Assembly: GCF_016482685.1 (NCBI RefSeq)
Contig: NZ_JACYHF010000011.1
Location: 158,573-222,572, forward strand
Source of the DNA: Streptomyces sp. DSM 110735
GTDB lineage: Bacteria > Actinomycetota > Actinomycetes > Streptomycetales > Streptomycetaceae
DNA: 64,000 nucleotides
Reading direction: 5' to 3'
Shown here in pieces: positions 41,621-51,760 of the stretch. Numbering within the stretch: the stretch's first letter is position 1; every line of letters starts with the position of its first letter. Below the pieces are notes generated by a model. That model was not told the origin of the DNA. It ran no database searches and saw only the letters and a program-made list of their open reading frames with translations. The position numbers and the translations under genes are program-made.

Positions 41621-42247
41621 TCAGGCGCTGAAGGGGCGCGCGGGCCACGGCGCGTCCGCCGGGCGCAGCGCGTCGAGACCCTCGCCGCCGCGCGCGGCGA
41701 CCAGCGAGAGGACGCCCACGACCAGGCAGTTGTTGTGCACGTCCCCGGCGAGGATCAGCCGGACCAGCTCGTCGACGGGCACGCGCGCGTACTGCATGTC
41801 CGTCTCCTCGTGCTCGGTCTCGAACCGCTCGCCCTCCGCCTCGGAGAGATCGCGGGCGAGGAAGATCCGCACCGCCTCGTCGCAGCCGCCCGGGGTGGTG
41901 TAGACGTCGGTGAGCACGCGCCAGTCCTCGGCCTTGACGTGCGCCTCCTCGTACAGCTCGCGCTGGGCGGCGTGCAGCGGGTTCTCGCCGGGCACGTCGA
42001 GCAGACCGGCGGGGATCTCCCAGAGCTTGTGGCGCACCGGGTGGCGGTACTGGTTGATCAGCAGGACCCGGTCCCGCTCGTCCAGGGCGAGGACGGCGAC
42101 CGAGCCGGGGTGGACCTGGTAGTCGCGGCGGACCACCGAGCCGTCGGGCATGACCACGTCGTCCGTGCGGACGGCAGTCTTGTTGCCCGTGAAGGGGGTC
42201 GCGGTGCCGCGGACCTCCCACTCCTCGGGGGTGTCCTTGATCGTCAT
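41621..42247 (-). CDS. Nudix hydrolase, probable ADP-ribose pyrophosphatase
   Basis: A 208-aa hydrolase. The Nudix box reads GLLDVPGENPLHAAQRELYEEA, with the REx2EE metal-binding core. VLLINQYRHPVRHKLWEIPAG precedes it, as in ADP-ribose pyrophosphatases that release AMP and ribose 5-phosphate. The gene sits directly downstream of pyrG, as Rv1700 does in M. tuberculosis. ATG 42247 has AAGGA upstream. Substrate is inferred from family and position. Confidence 0.9.
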   Translation of the reverse strand: MTIKDTPEEWEVRGTATPFTGNKTAVRTDDVVMPDGSVVRRDYQVHPGSVAVLALDERDRVLLINQYRHPVRHKLWEIPAGLLDVPGENPLHAAQRELYEEAHVKAEDWRVLTDVYTTPGGCDEAVRIFLARDLSEAEGERFETEHEETDMQYARVPVDELVRLILAGDVHNNCLVVGVLSLVAARGGEGLDALRPADAPWPARPFSA

Positions 42248-42276
42248 GCCCTGTCCTTCCCGTCGCGCAAAGAAAA

Positions 42277-42311
42277 CCGGGGTGCGTCCCTGTTGAAGGT
42301 TCGCACCCCGG
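42277..42311 (-). terminator. hairpin between pyrG and the Nudix gene
   Basis: CCGGGGTGCG (42277-42286) and CGCACCCCGG (42302-42311) form a perfect 10-bp stem with a 15-nt loop, 20 nt after the pyrG stop. It should reduce read-through into the Nudix gene. Confidence 0.7.
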
Positions 42312-42331
42312 TCACCGTAACAATCGGTGTG

Positions 42332-43999
<1,668 letters not shown>

Positions 44000-44544
44000 G
44001 GCCAAGAGGGGGCTCCCGTGGTCGCTGTCTGTGATGCGGAACGGCCGTCGGCCCGGAGGATCATGTCTTCCTCGCGGTGGCGCCGTCGCTGCGGTTCGGG
44101 GGTTTTTCGCCCACCGGTCCACGGGCTACCAGGGTATCAGCGCCCGGAGGGGATGGCGCCCGGGCACGCTCCGCGACGGTCCCGGCACGCGGCTGTGACC
44201 AGTGCGGGGAGGTCTTCCGGGGCGGTCACGGGGTTCTCACCCGGTGCTCACTCGTTCGGCTCACACGGGTTGTCCGGAGCGGCGCGCAGATCATCTACGT
44301 GCGTCGTATCCTGCTCGGACACTCGCTGCCGAGCCCGGCCGGAACGACGGCACACCCCCGCCCGCACCACCCGCCGGAGACAACTACAGCGCGGCAGTTC
44401 GTCGAGCGGGACTGCCGTTTGCCTCAGGGCTCGGACGGCTGCTTTGCTTCACCGCTCAACGACGCATCAACAACGACCCCTTGACCGCACCAAGCGACAG
44501 CCCCCTCGCGCGGGGGTGACGTGGCCGTTCGACTGGAGTTGCAC
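44000..44544. other. divergent region pyrG / GH15 gene
   Basis: 545 nt with both promoters. A small stem CCCTCGCGCGGGGG lies near 44503. An open frame at 44077-44484 exists, but its codon use drifts and no ribosome-binding site is visible. No attenuator of the pyrG type was recognised. Confidence 0.4.
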
Positions 44545-46347
44545 GTGGCCGGGCGCATCGAAGACTACGCACTCATCGGAGACATGCAGACCGCCGCACT
44601 GGTCTGCCGGGACGGCACGGTGGACTGGCTGTGCCTGCCCCGATTCGACTCCCATGCCATCTTCGCCGGCCTGCTGGGCACCGAGGAGCACGGCTTCTGG
44701 CGGCTCGGTCCGGCGCACGCGGCCGACGCGCCGCCGCCCAAGGCCGCCCGGCGGGGCTACCGGGGCGACTCGCTGATCCTGGAGTCGGAGTGGGACACCC
44801 CGAGCGGCACGGTCCGTGTGACCGACTTCATGCCGCCGCGCGACGGCGCCCCGCAGCTCATCCGGATCGTGGAGGGCGTCAGCGGCCGGGTGCCGATGCG
44901 CTCGGAGCTGCGGATGCGGTTCTCCTACGGCCGGGTGGTGCCGTGGGTGCACAAGCACGAGAACCGCACGGTGGCGGTCGCGGGTCCGGACTCGGTGTGG
45001 TTCGACACGGACGCCGAGACCTACGGCAAGGACCTGACGACGTACTCCGACTTCACCGTCTCCGCCGGTGAGCGGGTCGCGTTCACGATCTCCTGGCAGC
45101 CCTCGCACAAGACGCCGCCCCCGCTGCCCGAGCCGGAGCAGTCGCTGGAGGCGACGGAGGAGTTCTGGCGCGACTGGGTCGAGCAGTGCACGTACCACGG
45201 TCCCTACCGCGAGGCGGTGATCCGCTCGCTGATCACCCTGAAGGCGCTGACGTACGCCCCGACCGGCGGCATCGTCGCCGCGCCCACGACCTCGCTGCCC
45301 GAGGACATCGGGGGCGTGCGGAACTGGGACTACCGCTACACCTGGCTGCGGGACGCGGCGATCACGCTGTCCTCGCTGCTGCGCACCGGCTACCGCGACG
45401 AGGCGCGCGCCTGGCGCGAGTGGCTGCTGCGGGCGGTCGCGGGCGACCCGGAGAACCTGCAGATCATGTACGGCATCGCCGGTGAGCGCGAGCTGGGCGA
45501 GGCGGAGCTGGACTGGCTGCCCGGGTACGAGCACTCGACGCCGGTCCGGGTGGGCAACGGCGCGGCGCACCAGCTCCAGCTCGACGTGTACGGCGAGGTC
45601 ATCGAGGCGCTGCACCTGGGCCACATGACGGGGCTCGCCCGCAACGACTACGCCTCGGTGCTCCAGATGAAACTGATCCGCTATCTGGAGGACCACTGGC
45701 GGGAGCCGGACGAGGGCATCTGGGAGGTGCGCGGACCGCGCCGCCAGTTCGTGCACTCCAAGGTGATGGCCTGGGTCGCCGTGGACCGCACGATCAAGCT
45801 GATCGAGTCGGGCGACGCGGAAGGACCGCTGGAGCGCTGGAAGGAACTGCGCGACGAGATCCACCGCGAGGTCTGCGAGAAGGGGTACGACCCGGAGCGC
45901 AACACCTTCACGCAGTACTACGGCTCCAAGGAGCTGGACGCCTCCCTGCTGCTCATCCCCCAGATGGGCTTCCTGCCCCCGGACGACAAGCGGGTCATCG
46001 GCACCATCGAGGCGATCCAGCGCGAGCTGTCCACCCCGGACGGCTTCATCCTGCGCTACCCCACCGACGGCGAGGACGCGGGCGTCGACGGTCTCCCCGG
46101 CGACGAGGGCGCCTTCCTCGCCTGCTCCTTCTGGATGGCCGACGACCTCGCGATGATCGGCCGCGTCGACGAGGCGCGCAAGCTCTTCGAGAAGCTCCTC
46201 GCACTGCGCAACGACCTCGGTCTCCTCGCCGAGGAATGGGACTCCCGCCTCAAGCGCCAGGTGGGCAACTTCCCGCAGGCGTTCAGCCATGTGCCGCTGA
46301 TCGACACGGCGCTGCGGCTGACGGCGTCCGGGGCGTACGGCGGCTGA
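44545..46347 (+). CDS. glycoside hydrolase family 15 protein (glucoamylase/trehalase-like)
   Basis: A 600-aa cytosolic alpha-glycosidase. The N-terminal domain begins GRIEDYALIGDMQTAALVCR and DGTVDWLCLPRFDSHAIFA. The (alpha/alpha)6 barrel contains NWDYRYTWLRDAAITLSSLL, GNGAAHQLQLDVYGEVIEAL (proposed catalytic Glu) and GIWEVRGPRRQFVHSKVMAW. Bacterial GH15 members of this type act on trehalose or malto-oligosaccharides. GTG 44545 is preferred because GGAG lies 6 nt upstream; GTG 44521 is in frame and open. It is followed at 93 nt by the FAD oxidase. Confidence 0.88.
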   Translation: MAGRIEDYALIGDMQTAALVCRDGTVDWLCLPRFDSHAIFAGLLGTEEHGFWRLGPAHAADAPPPKAARRGYRGDSLILESEWDTPSGTVRVTDFMPPRDGAPQLIRIVEGVSGRVPMRSELRMRFSYGRVVPWVHKHENRTVAVAGPDSVWFDTDAETYGKDLTTYSDFTVSAGERVAFTISWQPSHKTPPPLPEPEQSLEATEEFWRDWVEQCTYHGPYREAVIRSLITLKALTYAPTGGIVAAPTTSLPEDIGGVRNWDYRYTWLRDAAITLSSLLRTGYRDEARAWREWLLRAVAGDPENLQIMYGIAGERELGEAELDWLPGYEHSTPVRVGNGAAHQLQLDVYGEVIEALHLGHMTGLARNDYASVLQMKLIRYLEDHWREPDEGIWEVRGPRRQFVHSKVMAWVAVDRTIKLIESGDAEGPLERWKELRDEIHREVCEKGYDPERNTFTQYYGSKELDASLLLIPQMGFLPPDDKRVIGTIEAIQRELSTPDGFILRYPTDGEDAGVDGLPGDEGAFLACSFWMADDLAMIGRVDEARKLFEKLLALRNDLGLLAEEWDSRLKRQVGNFPQAFSHVPLIDTALRLTASGAYGG

Positions 46348-46439
46348 CCGCCGGGGTGGCGTGGGGTGCGGATGACCGCCGTGCCCCGCGCGCCTAGGCT
46401 GAAAGCGCATTCTGCCCCCGATCTCGGAAGGGGGCGGCC

Positions 46440-47822
46440 ATGGCTTCCCTCTCGAAGGCGGGTGCGGCGCTCGCCGTGCTGCGCGAGGAGTTGGCCGGAG
46501 AGGTGTTCGCGCCGGGGGACGCGGGCTACGACGAGGCCAGGGCTGTCTACAACGGGATGATCGACCGGCGCCCGGCGGTGATCGCCCAGTGCGTGGATGT
46601 CGGCGATGTGATCCGGGCGGTGCGGTTCGCGCGGGAGCTGGATCTGCCGGTCGCGGTGCGCGGGGGCGGGCACAGTGTGGCGGGTACGGCGCTGGGGGAC
46701 GGCGCGGTGGTGGTGGATCTGCGCCGGATGCGTCAGGTGGACGTCGACCTGGAAGCCCGTGAGGTCCGGGTCGGGGGCGGGGCGACCATGAGTCACCTGG
46801 ACCGGGCCACCCAGCCGTACGGTCTGGCCACCACGGGCGGGCGTGCTTCCACCACCGGGGTCGGCGGGTTCGTGCTCGGCGGCGGCACCGGCTGGCTGGA
46901 CCGGATCTTCGGGCTCGCCGTCGACAACCTCCGCGAGGTGGAGCTGGTGACCGCCGACGCCGAGCAGGTGCGCGCGAGCGCCCGGGAGAACCCCGAGCTG
47001 TTCTGGGCGCTGCACGGCGGTGGCGGCAACTTCGGCGTGGCGACCGCGCTCACGCTGGGTCTGCACGAGCTGCCCGAGTTCTCGATCGCGCTGCTGCTGT
47101 TCGCGCCGGAGGACGGTCCCGAGGCGGTCCGCACGTTCCGGGATGTGATCGCGGCGGGACCCGACGGGCTGAGCGGCGCCACGATCTACCTCACCGGACC
47201 GCCCCTCGAGTTCGTCCCCGAGCAGATGGTGGGGCAACTCGTCTGTGCGGTGCTGGTCACGCACGCGGGCTCCCTCGACCTCCTGCACGAACTGGCGGCG
47301 CCGCTGCTCGCGCTGCCGTACGAGGGCGGGCTGGTCGGCGAGATGCCGTACGCGGACGTGCAGTGCATGATCGACGACCCGCCGGGGCTGCGGAACTACT
47401 GGTCCGCCGAGTATCTGACCGGGATGCCGGACGACCTGGTGGAGGTGTACTGCGCGCTGTCCGCGGGCGAGCCCGTGCCGACCGCCACCCAGCACATCCT
47501 GTTCCCGCAGGGCGGCGCGATCGCCGCGGGACCGCACGCGTACCCGGTGCCGTACCGGGACGCTGCCTGGGTCGCGCACCCCTTCGCCGTGTGGGAGGAC
47601 CCCGCCGACGACACCCGCGCCGTCGACTGGGTGCGCGAGGTCCGCGCGGCGGTGAAGCCGTGGAGCACCGGCGACGTGTACCTGAACTTCATCGGCGACG
47701 AGGGCGCGGAGCGGGTCCGCGCGGGGCTCGGCGCGGAGAACCTGCTGCGCCTGGAGAAGGTGAAGCGGGCGTACGACCCGGACAACGTGTTCCGCTTCAA
47801 CCACAACATCCGTCCGCTGTAG
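46440..47822 (+). CDS. FAD-linked oxidase (BBE/VAO family)
   Basis: A 460-aa flavoprotein oxidase. The PP-loop AVRGGGHSVAGTALGDGAVV includes the His that normally carries covalent FAD, and GGFVLGGGTGWLDRIFGLAVDN binds the cofactor. The second Cys attachment site of bicovalent BBE enzymes is not seen (GGRASTTGVGG). The C-terminal berberine-bridge segment ends VKRAYDPDNVFRFNHNIRPL. Substrates are typically sugars or alkaloid-like alcohols; GH15 upstream hints at a sugar, but this is only context. ATG 46440 has GGAAGGGGG upstream. Confidence 0.87.
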   Translation: MASLSKAGAALAVLREELAGEVFAPGDAGYDEARAVYNGMIDRRPAVIAQCVDVGDVIRAVRFARELDLPVAVRGGGHSVAGTALGDGAVVVDLRRMRQVDVDLEAREVRVGGGATMSHLDRATQPYGLATTGGRASTTGVGGFVLGGGTGWLDRIFGLAVDNLREVELVTADAEQVRASARENPELFWALHGGGGNFGVATALTLGLHELPEFSIALLLFAPEDGPEAVRTFRDVIAAGPDGLSGATIYLTGPPLEFVPEQMVGQLVCAVLVTHAGSLDLLHELAAPLLALPYEGGLVGEMPYADVQCMIDDPPGLRNYWSAEYLTGMPDDLVEVYCALSAGEPVPTATQHILFPQGGAIAAGPHAYPVPYRDAAWVAHPFAVWEDPADDTRAVDWVREVRAAVKPWSTGDVYLNFIGDEGAERVRAGLGAENLLRLEKVKRAYDPDNVFRFNHNIRPL

Positions 47823-47911
47823 CGGAGTTGGCGCGCGGGTCCGGAGCGCCGGTTCCGGGGCGCCACGGCCGGGGCTGTCGGAGCGGCGACCGCGCGGGTA
47901 GCGTCCGGCGC

Positions 47912-49555
47912 ATGGACAGCGGTACGGAGAGCGGGGCTGCCCCGCGCGGCGCGGGGATCACCGTCCGGCGCGCCCTGGAGCTGCCGGGGCTGCGCGGCGG
48001 GCTGCCGGAGATCCTGGCGGGCGGCGACCGGCTCGGTCGCACGGTGCGCTGGGTGCATGCGGGCGAGGTGCCGAACATCGCCTCGCTGCTCAAGGGCGGC
48101 GAGCTGCTGCTCACCACCGGCTACGGTCTCGGCACGCGCCCCGCCGAGCAGCGGGCGTTCGTGCGGACGCTGGCCGAGCGGGGCATCGCCGCGCTGGTGG
48201 TGGAGCTGGGCCCGCGCTTCACCCGGCTGCCCGCCGCCCTGGTGGACACGGCGCGGGCGACCGGGCTGCCGCTGGTGCAGTTGCATCGCGAGGTGGCGTT
48301 CGTGACGGTCACCGAGGAGATCCACACCGAGATCGTCAACGGGCACTACGCCCTGCTCCAGCGGGCGGAGGAGGTGCACCGCCGCTGCACCGAGGCGCTG
48401 CTCGGCGGGGGCGGGGTGCCGCAGATGCTGCGCATCCTGGCGGACTTCGCGGCGAACCCGGTGTTCCTGGAGACCCCGGACGGACGGCTGCTCTACGCCG
48501 CCGGGACTGGACCCGAGGGCGCGGACGCGCTGCAGGTGTGGGAGGGGCTGCGGGCGAAGCAGCGGGACGTGCCGCCCCCGGCGGGTTCGGTCCTGGTGGA
48601 CGTGCCCGGCGGCGGTCCCGGTCCGGGCTCGGTGCGGGCGCGTCTGGTGCTGCTGCCGGTGTGCGGTCCGCTGGCGCCGGTGCACCGGATGGCGGCCGAG
48701 CGGGCAGCCGGGATCGTCGCCGTGGTGCTGATGCAGGCGCGGCAGGAGGAGGTGTTGGCGGCACGCGGGAGGGGTGACTTCCTGAGTGATCTCGCCGAGG
48801 GGCGGATCGCCGCCGAGGACGCCCCGGCGCAGGCCCGGGTGCTGGGCTTCCGTTCTGGCGAGGGTCCGCTGCTGCCGGTCGTGATGCGGGTCGGTGACTG
48901 TGTCGCCCCGGGCGCGGGGTGGGCGGTGCTGGCGCAGGCGGTGGCGAAGGAGCTGGCCTCGGTGGGGGTGCCGGTGCTGCTTGGGGTGCGGCCGGTGGAG
49001 GGACGGGTGCCGGTGCTCGCGGGGCTGCGCACGGAGTCGGAGCGGTCGGCGGTCGCGGACCGGGTCGCGGCGGCGCTGCGGACGGGGGTGGAGCGCGCCG
49101 GGCTGTTGCACCCGGGCGGTGCGGCGCCGCTGGTGGTGGTCGGGGCGGCGGGCGACTGGACGGCCGTACCGGCGGCGCTGCGGCACGCGGCGGAGGCGGC
49201 GACGGCGCTGCGCGGTCCGGCCGACCGGCCCTGGTACGACGCGCGGCGCCTCGACATCGACCTGCTGCTGTGGCGGCTGCGCGACCACCCGGACCTGGCG
49301 GCGTTCGTGGACCGCGCGCTCGGCTCGCTGCTCGAGCACGACGCGCGCTCGCGTCCGCCGCTGCTGCCGACCCTGGAGACCTATCTCGCGCACGCGGGCT
49401 GCAAGGCGGAGACCGCCCGCGAACTGCATCTGAACCGGCAGACCCTCTACAACCGGCTTGCCCGGATAGGCGAGTTGCTGGGCACGGACCTCGACGACCC
49501 GCAGACGGTACTGGCGTTGAGCCTCGCGCTGCGCGCCCGGGAGCACGTGGCGTAG
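47912..49555 (+). CDS. PucR-family transcriptional regulator
   Basis: A 547-aa regulator. The N-terminal PucR ligand domain (RALELPGLRGGLPEILAG, GGELLLTTGYGLG, VVELGPRFTRLPAAL) senses purine-like metabolites in known members. A GAF/GGDEF-like middle region follows, and the C-terminal HTH_30 is TLETYLAHAGCKAETARELH plus LNRQTLYNRLARIGELLG. The ATG is preceded by TAGCGT 7 nt upstream and has no Shine-Dalgarno, suggesting a leaderless mRNA. Target genes are unknown; the FAD oxidase upstream is a candidate. It nearly touches the convergent GT4 gene (10 nt apart). Confidence 0.88.
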   Translation: MDSGTESGAAPRGAGITVRRALELPGLRGGLPEILAGGDRLGRTVRWVHAGEVPNIASLLKGGELLLTTGYGLGTRPAEQRAFVRTLAERGIAALVVELGPRFTRLPAALVDTARATGLPLVQLHREVAFVTVTEEIHTEIVNGHYALLQRAEEVHRRCTEALLGGGGVPQMLRILADFAANPVFLETPDGRLLYAAGTGPEGADALQVWEGLRAKQRDVPPPAGSVLVDVPGGGPGPGSVRARLVLLPVCGPLAPVHRMAAERAAGIVAVVLMQARQEEVLAARGRGDFLSDLAEGRIAAEDAPAQARVLGFRSGEGPLLPVVMRVGDCVAPGAGWAVLAQAVAKELASVGVPVLLGVRPVEGRVPVLAGLRTESERSAVADRVAAALRTGVERAGLLHPGGAAPLVVVGAAGDWTAVPAALRHAAEAATALRGPADRPWYDARRLDIDLLLWRLRDHPDLAAFVDRALGSLLEHDARSRPPLLPTLETYLAHAGCKAETARELHLNRQTLYNRLARIGELLGTDLDDPQTVLALSLALRAREHVA

Positions 49556-49565
49556 GGAGGGGACC

Positions 49566-50702
49566 TCAGGCGAGCGGCACCGGCAGGGTCAACTCGTCGT
49601 AGACGCTGAGAACTTGGGCGACCGTCTCGTCCTCGGTCGGCCAGGTGGCCGCCTGCTGGACACCCCGTTCGCGCAAGCCCTCGCGCCGCTCGGCGTCGGC
49701 GAGCAGATCGGTGACGGCGGCGGCGAGGGCGGGTCCGTCGCCGTAGGGGACGAGGTGAGCCGCGTCGCCGACGAGGTCCGGGACCCCGCCGACGGCGGTC
49801 GCGACCAGTGGCACCCGGGCGTACAGCGCCTCCTGCGCGAGCACCGAGCGCGACTCCCAACGGCCGGTCAGCAGTGCCAGATCGGCGGCGGCGAGCAGGT
49901 CGGGCACGTCGTCGCGGAAGCCGAGGAGGCGGACCGGCAGATGCTCGGTCTCGATCCGGCGCTGCAACTCCGGTCGCAGCGGTCCCTCCCCCGCGACGAC
50001 GACCAGCGGCTGCGGATCGAGGTCGCGCCAGGCGCGGGCCGCGTCGAGCAGCGTCTCGTGTCCGCGGTGCCGGTCCAGGGAGGCGACCGAGACGAGCAAC
50101 GGGCGCCCGGTGGCGCCGAGTTCGGCCCGCACCTTGTCGGCGGGGCGCTCGGGGTCGGGTCCTCGTCCGCCGTACCTGCCGCCCGGCAGACCGACGGCGG
50201 CGAGCCGGGCGTCGCGCGCCCCGGTCCTGCGCGCCCGGTCCACGAGGTCGGAGCTGGTGCCGAGCACGACTGTCGCGGTGCGCATCACGCGCCGCTCCAG
50301 CAACCGCAGCAGATGCGCCCGCGCGCCCTCGGCACGGGCGCGGTTGTGCCAGGTGACGACCAGCGGGGTGGTCCGCCCGCCGAGCGCGAGGACGGTACGG
50401 AAGGAGGCGTGCAGACCGTGCGCGTGGACCAGGTCGGCGTCCGCGCAGGCGGCGCGCAGCGCGGCGACTGCCGCCGGGTCGCTGCTGCGCGGCACGGGCA
50501 GGTGCTCGGCGCCGGTCCCGCTGAAGTCGTAGGCGTGGTCCGCCTCGGCGGGCGCGCACACGGTGACCCGGACCCCGCGCGCGACCAGACCCGCCGCCAG
50601 GGAGCGCACATGCGCGCTGCTGCCCGCGTTGCCTCCGCCGAGCACCTGGACGGTGCGCAGCGGCGACTGGCCGGGCGGTGCGGTGCTGCTCACGGGGCTC
50701 AC
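49566..50702 (-). CDS. GT-B glycosyltransferase, family 4
   Basis: A 378-aa glycosyltransferase. The N-terminal domain has TVQVLGGGNAGSSAHVRSLA and DADLVHAHGLHASFRTVLAL. The C-terminal donor domain has LLVSVASLDRHRGHETLLDA, LVVVAGEGPLRPELQ and RWESRSVLAQEALYARVPLV, the GT4 EX7E-like end. Donor and acceptor are unknown. GTG 50702 is preferred since AGGAG lies 8 nt upstream; ATG 50729 is open too. Downstream of the MraY-like gene on the same strand, it may act in the same envelope polymer pathway. Confidence 0.85.
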   Translation of the reverse strand: MSPVSSTAPPGQSPLRTVQVLGGGNAGSSAHVRSLAAGLVARGVRVTVCAPAEADHAYDFSGTGAEHLPVPRSSDPAAVAALRAACADADLVHAHGLHASFRTVLALGGRTTPLVVTWHNRARAEGARAHLLRLLERRVMRTATVVLGTSSDLVDRARRTGARDARLAAVGLPGGRYGGRGPDPERPADKVRAELGATGRPLLVSVASLDRHRGHETLLDAARAWRDLDPQPLVVVAGEGPLRPELQRRIETEHLPVRLLGFRDDVPDLLAAADLALLTGRWESRSVLAQEALYARVPLVATAVGGVPDLVGDAAHLVPYGDGPALAAAVTDLLADAERREGLRERGVQQAATWPTEDETVAQVLSVYDELTLPVPLA

Positions 50703-50895
50703 GGGGCCGGCTCCTGATTCGGCGGGCATTCACGAAGGGACGTACAGACGGTAGCGGTCGGCGGCGCCGCGAGGAGCTGCCGCGCCCCCTTCGCCCCGGC
50801 CGCTTTCTCCCTCAAGGATGCCAGGAGCCAAGGCCGTTCCGGGAATCGCCGGTCGGCGCGGGTCCCGGCGGGGAGAGGCAACACACAGGCGCATA

Positions 50896-51684
50896 TCACC
50901 CGTGCGGGTGAGCCGACCGGACCGTGCCGTCGGCGGTCCCGAGCGCCCGCGCCCAGTCGCTCACCCGGTCCCCGTACACCGTGGCGGCGACGACGGCGAC
51001 GGCGTGCGCGAGCAGTCCCGCGCGGCCGTTGGCCGCCACCACGGCGGTTCCGAGCGCGGCGCCCAGGGCGTGCGCGCCGGTGTCCCCGATCATCGCCCGC
51101 TCCCCCAGGTCCTCGGGCAGCACCGCCGCCGCCCCGCCCACGGCTGCCGCCGCCAGCGCGCCCCCGGGTGCGGAGCGAAGGAGCCCCGGCGCCCCGAGCG
51201 CGAGCACCGCCGAGGCGGCGCGGGCGGGGCGCACGTCGAGGAGGTTCACGGTGTGCGCGGCGCCCGCGATCACGACGCCCGCAAGGAGCCGGTCCAGCGG
51301 GCGCTGCTTGAGGAACGTCCCGGCCACGAGTGCGGCGGCGGTGATGCCGAACAACTTCACCGCGCCGGAGGTGACTTCGCCCTGGCGCAGTGCGCCGAGG
51401 TGGGCGCAAAAGCCCCGGCGCGGATCGTCGGCGCCCGCGATGTCGTCGTACGCCCCGCAGGCACCGGCGGCGAACACCGCGAGCCCCGCGGCGGGGTGGA
51501 CGCGCGCGGCGGCGAGGGCGGTCGCGGCGGCGCACGCCGGGCCGCAGTACAGCTCCACGGTCCGGCCCGCGTGGTTCTTCCGCCGCCAGCGGTCGGCGCC
51601 GCCGGGGGCGAGGGCGCGCAGGGCGGCGGTGGCGCCCCGGGTGAGGAGGGCGGCGGTCGCGAAGGTGGTCGTGCGGGTGGTCAT
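50896..51684 (-). CDS. MraY/WecA-like membrane transferase (GT4 polyprenyl-phosphate type)
   Basis: A 262-aa polytopic membrane protein. It keeps reduced versions of MraY-family motifs: GACGAYDDIAGADDPRRGF (the DD metal/nucleophile pair), AHTVNLLDVRPARA (the N-L-D motif) and MIGDTGAHALGAALG (the GD-G motif). The family moves a phospho-sugar from a UDP-sugar to undecaprenyl phosphate. The protein is shorter than MraY (about 360 aa), with fewer transmembrane segments, so function is uncertain. TACAGT lies 6 nt before the ATG with no Shine-Dalgarno, indicating leaderless expression. Confidence 0.72.
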   Translation of the reverse strand: MTTRTTTFATAALLTRGATAALRALAPGGADRWRRKNHAGRTVELYCGPACAAATALAAARVHPAAGLAVFAAGACGAYDDIAGADDPRRGFCAHLGALRQGEVTSGAVKLFGITAAALVAGTFLKQRPLDRLLAGVVIAGAAHTVNLLDVRPARAASAVLALGAPGLLRSAPGGALAAAAVGGAAAVLPEDLGERAMIGDTGAHALGAALGTAVVAANGRAGLLAHAVAVVAATVYGDRVSDWARALGTADGTVRSAHPHG

Positions 51685-51760
51685 CCGGCCACTGTAGAAG
51701 GGAGTTGGGGCAGCCTCGCAGGACGGTCCCCGCGAGGGCGCGCACCTCCCCGGCGAGGGG

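Noticed and set aside
44077..44484. 135-aa open frame upstream of the GH15 gene
   Set aside because: There is no ribosome-binding site, mixed codon use, no recognised motif, and it covers the expected promoters of pyrG and GH15.
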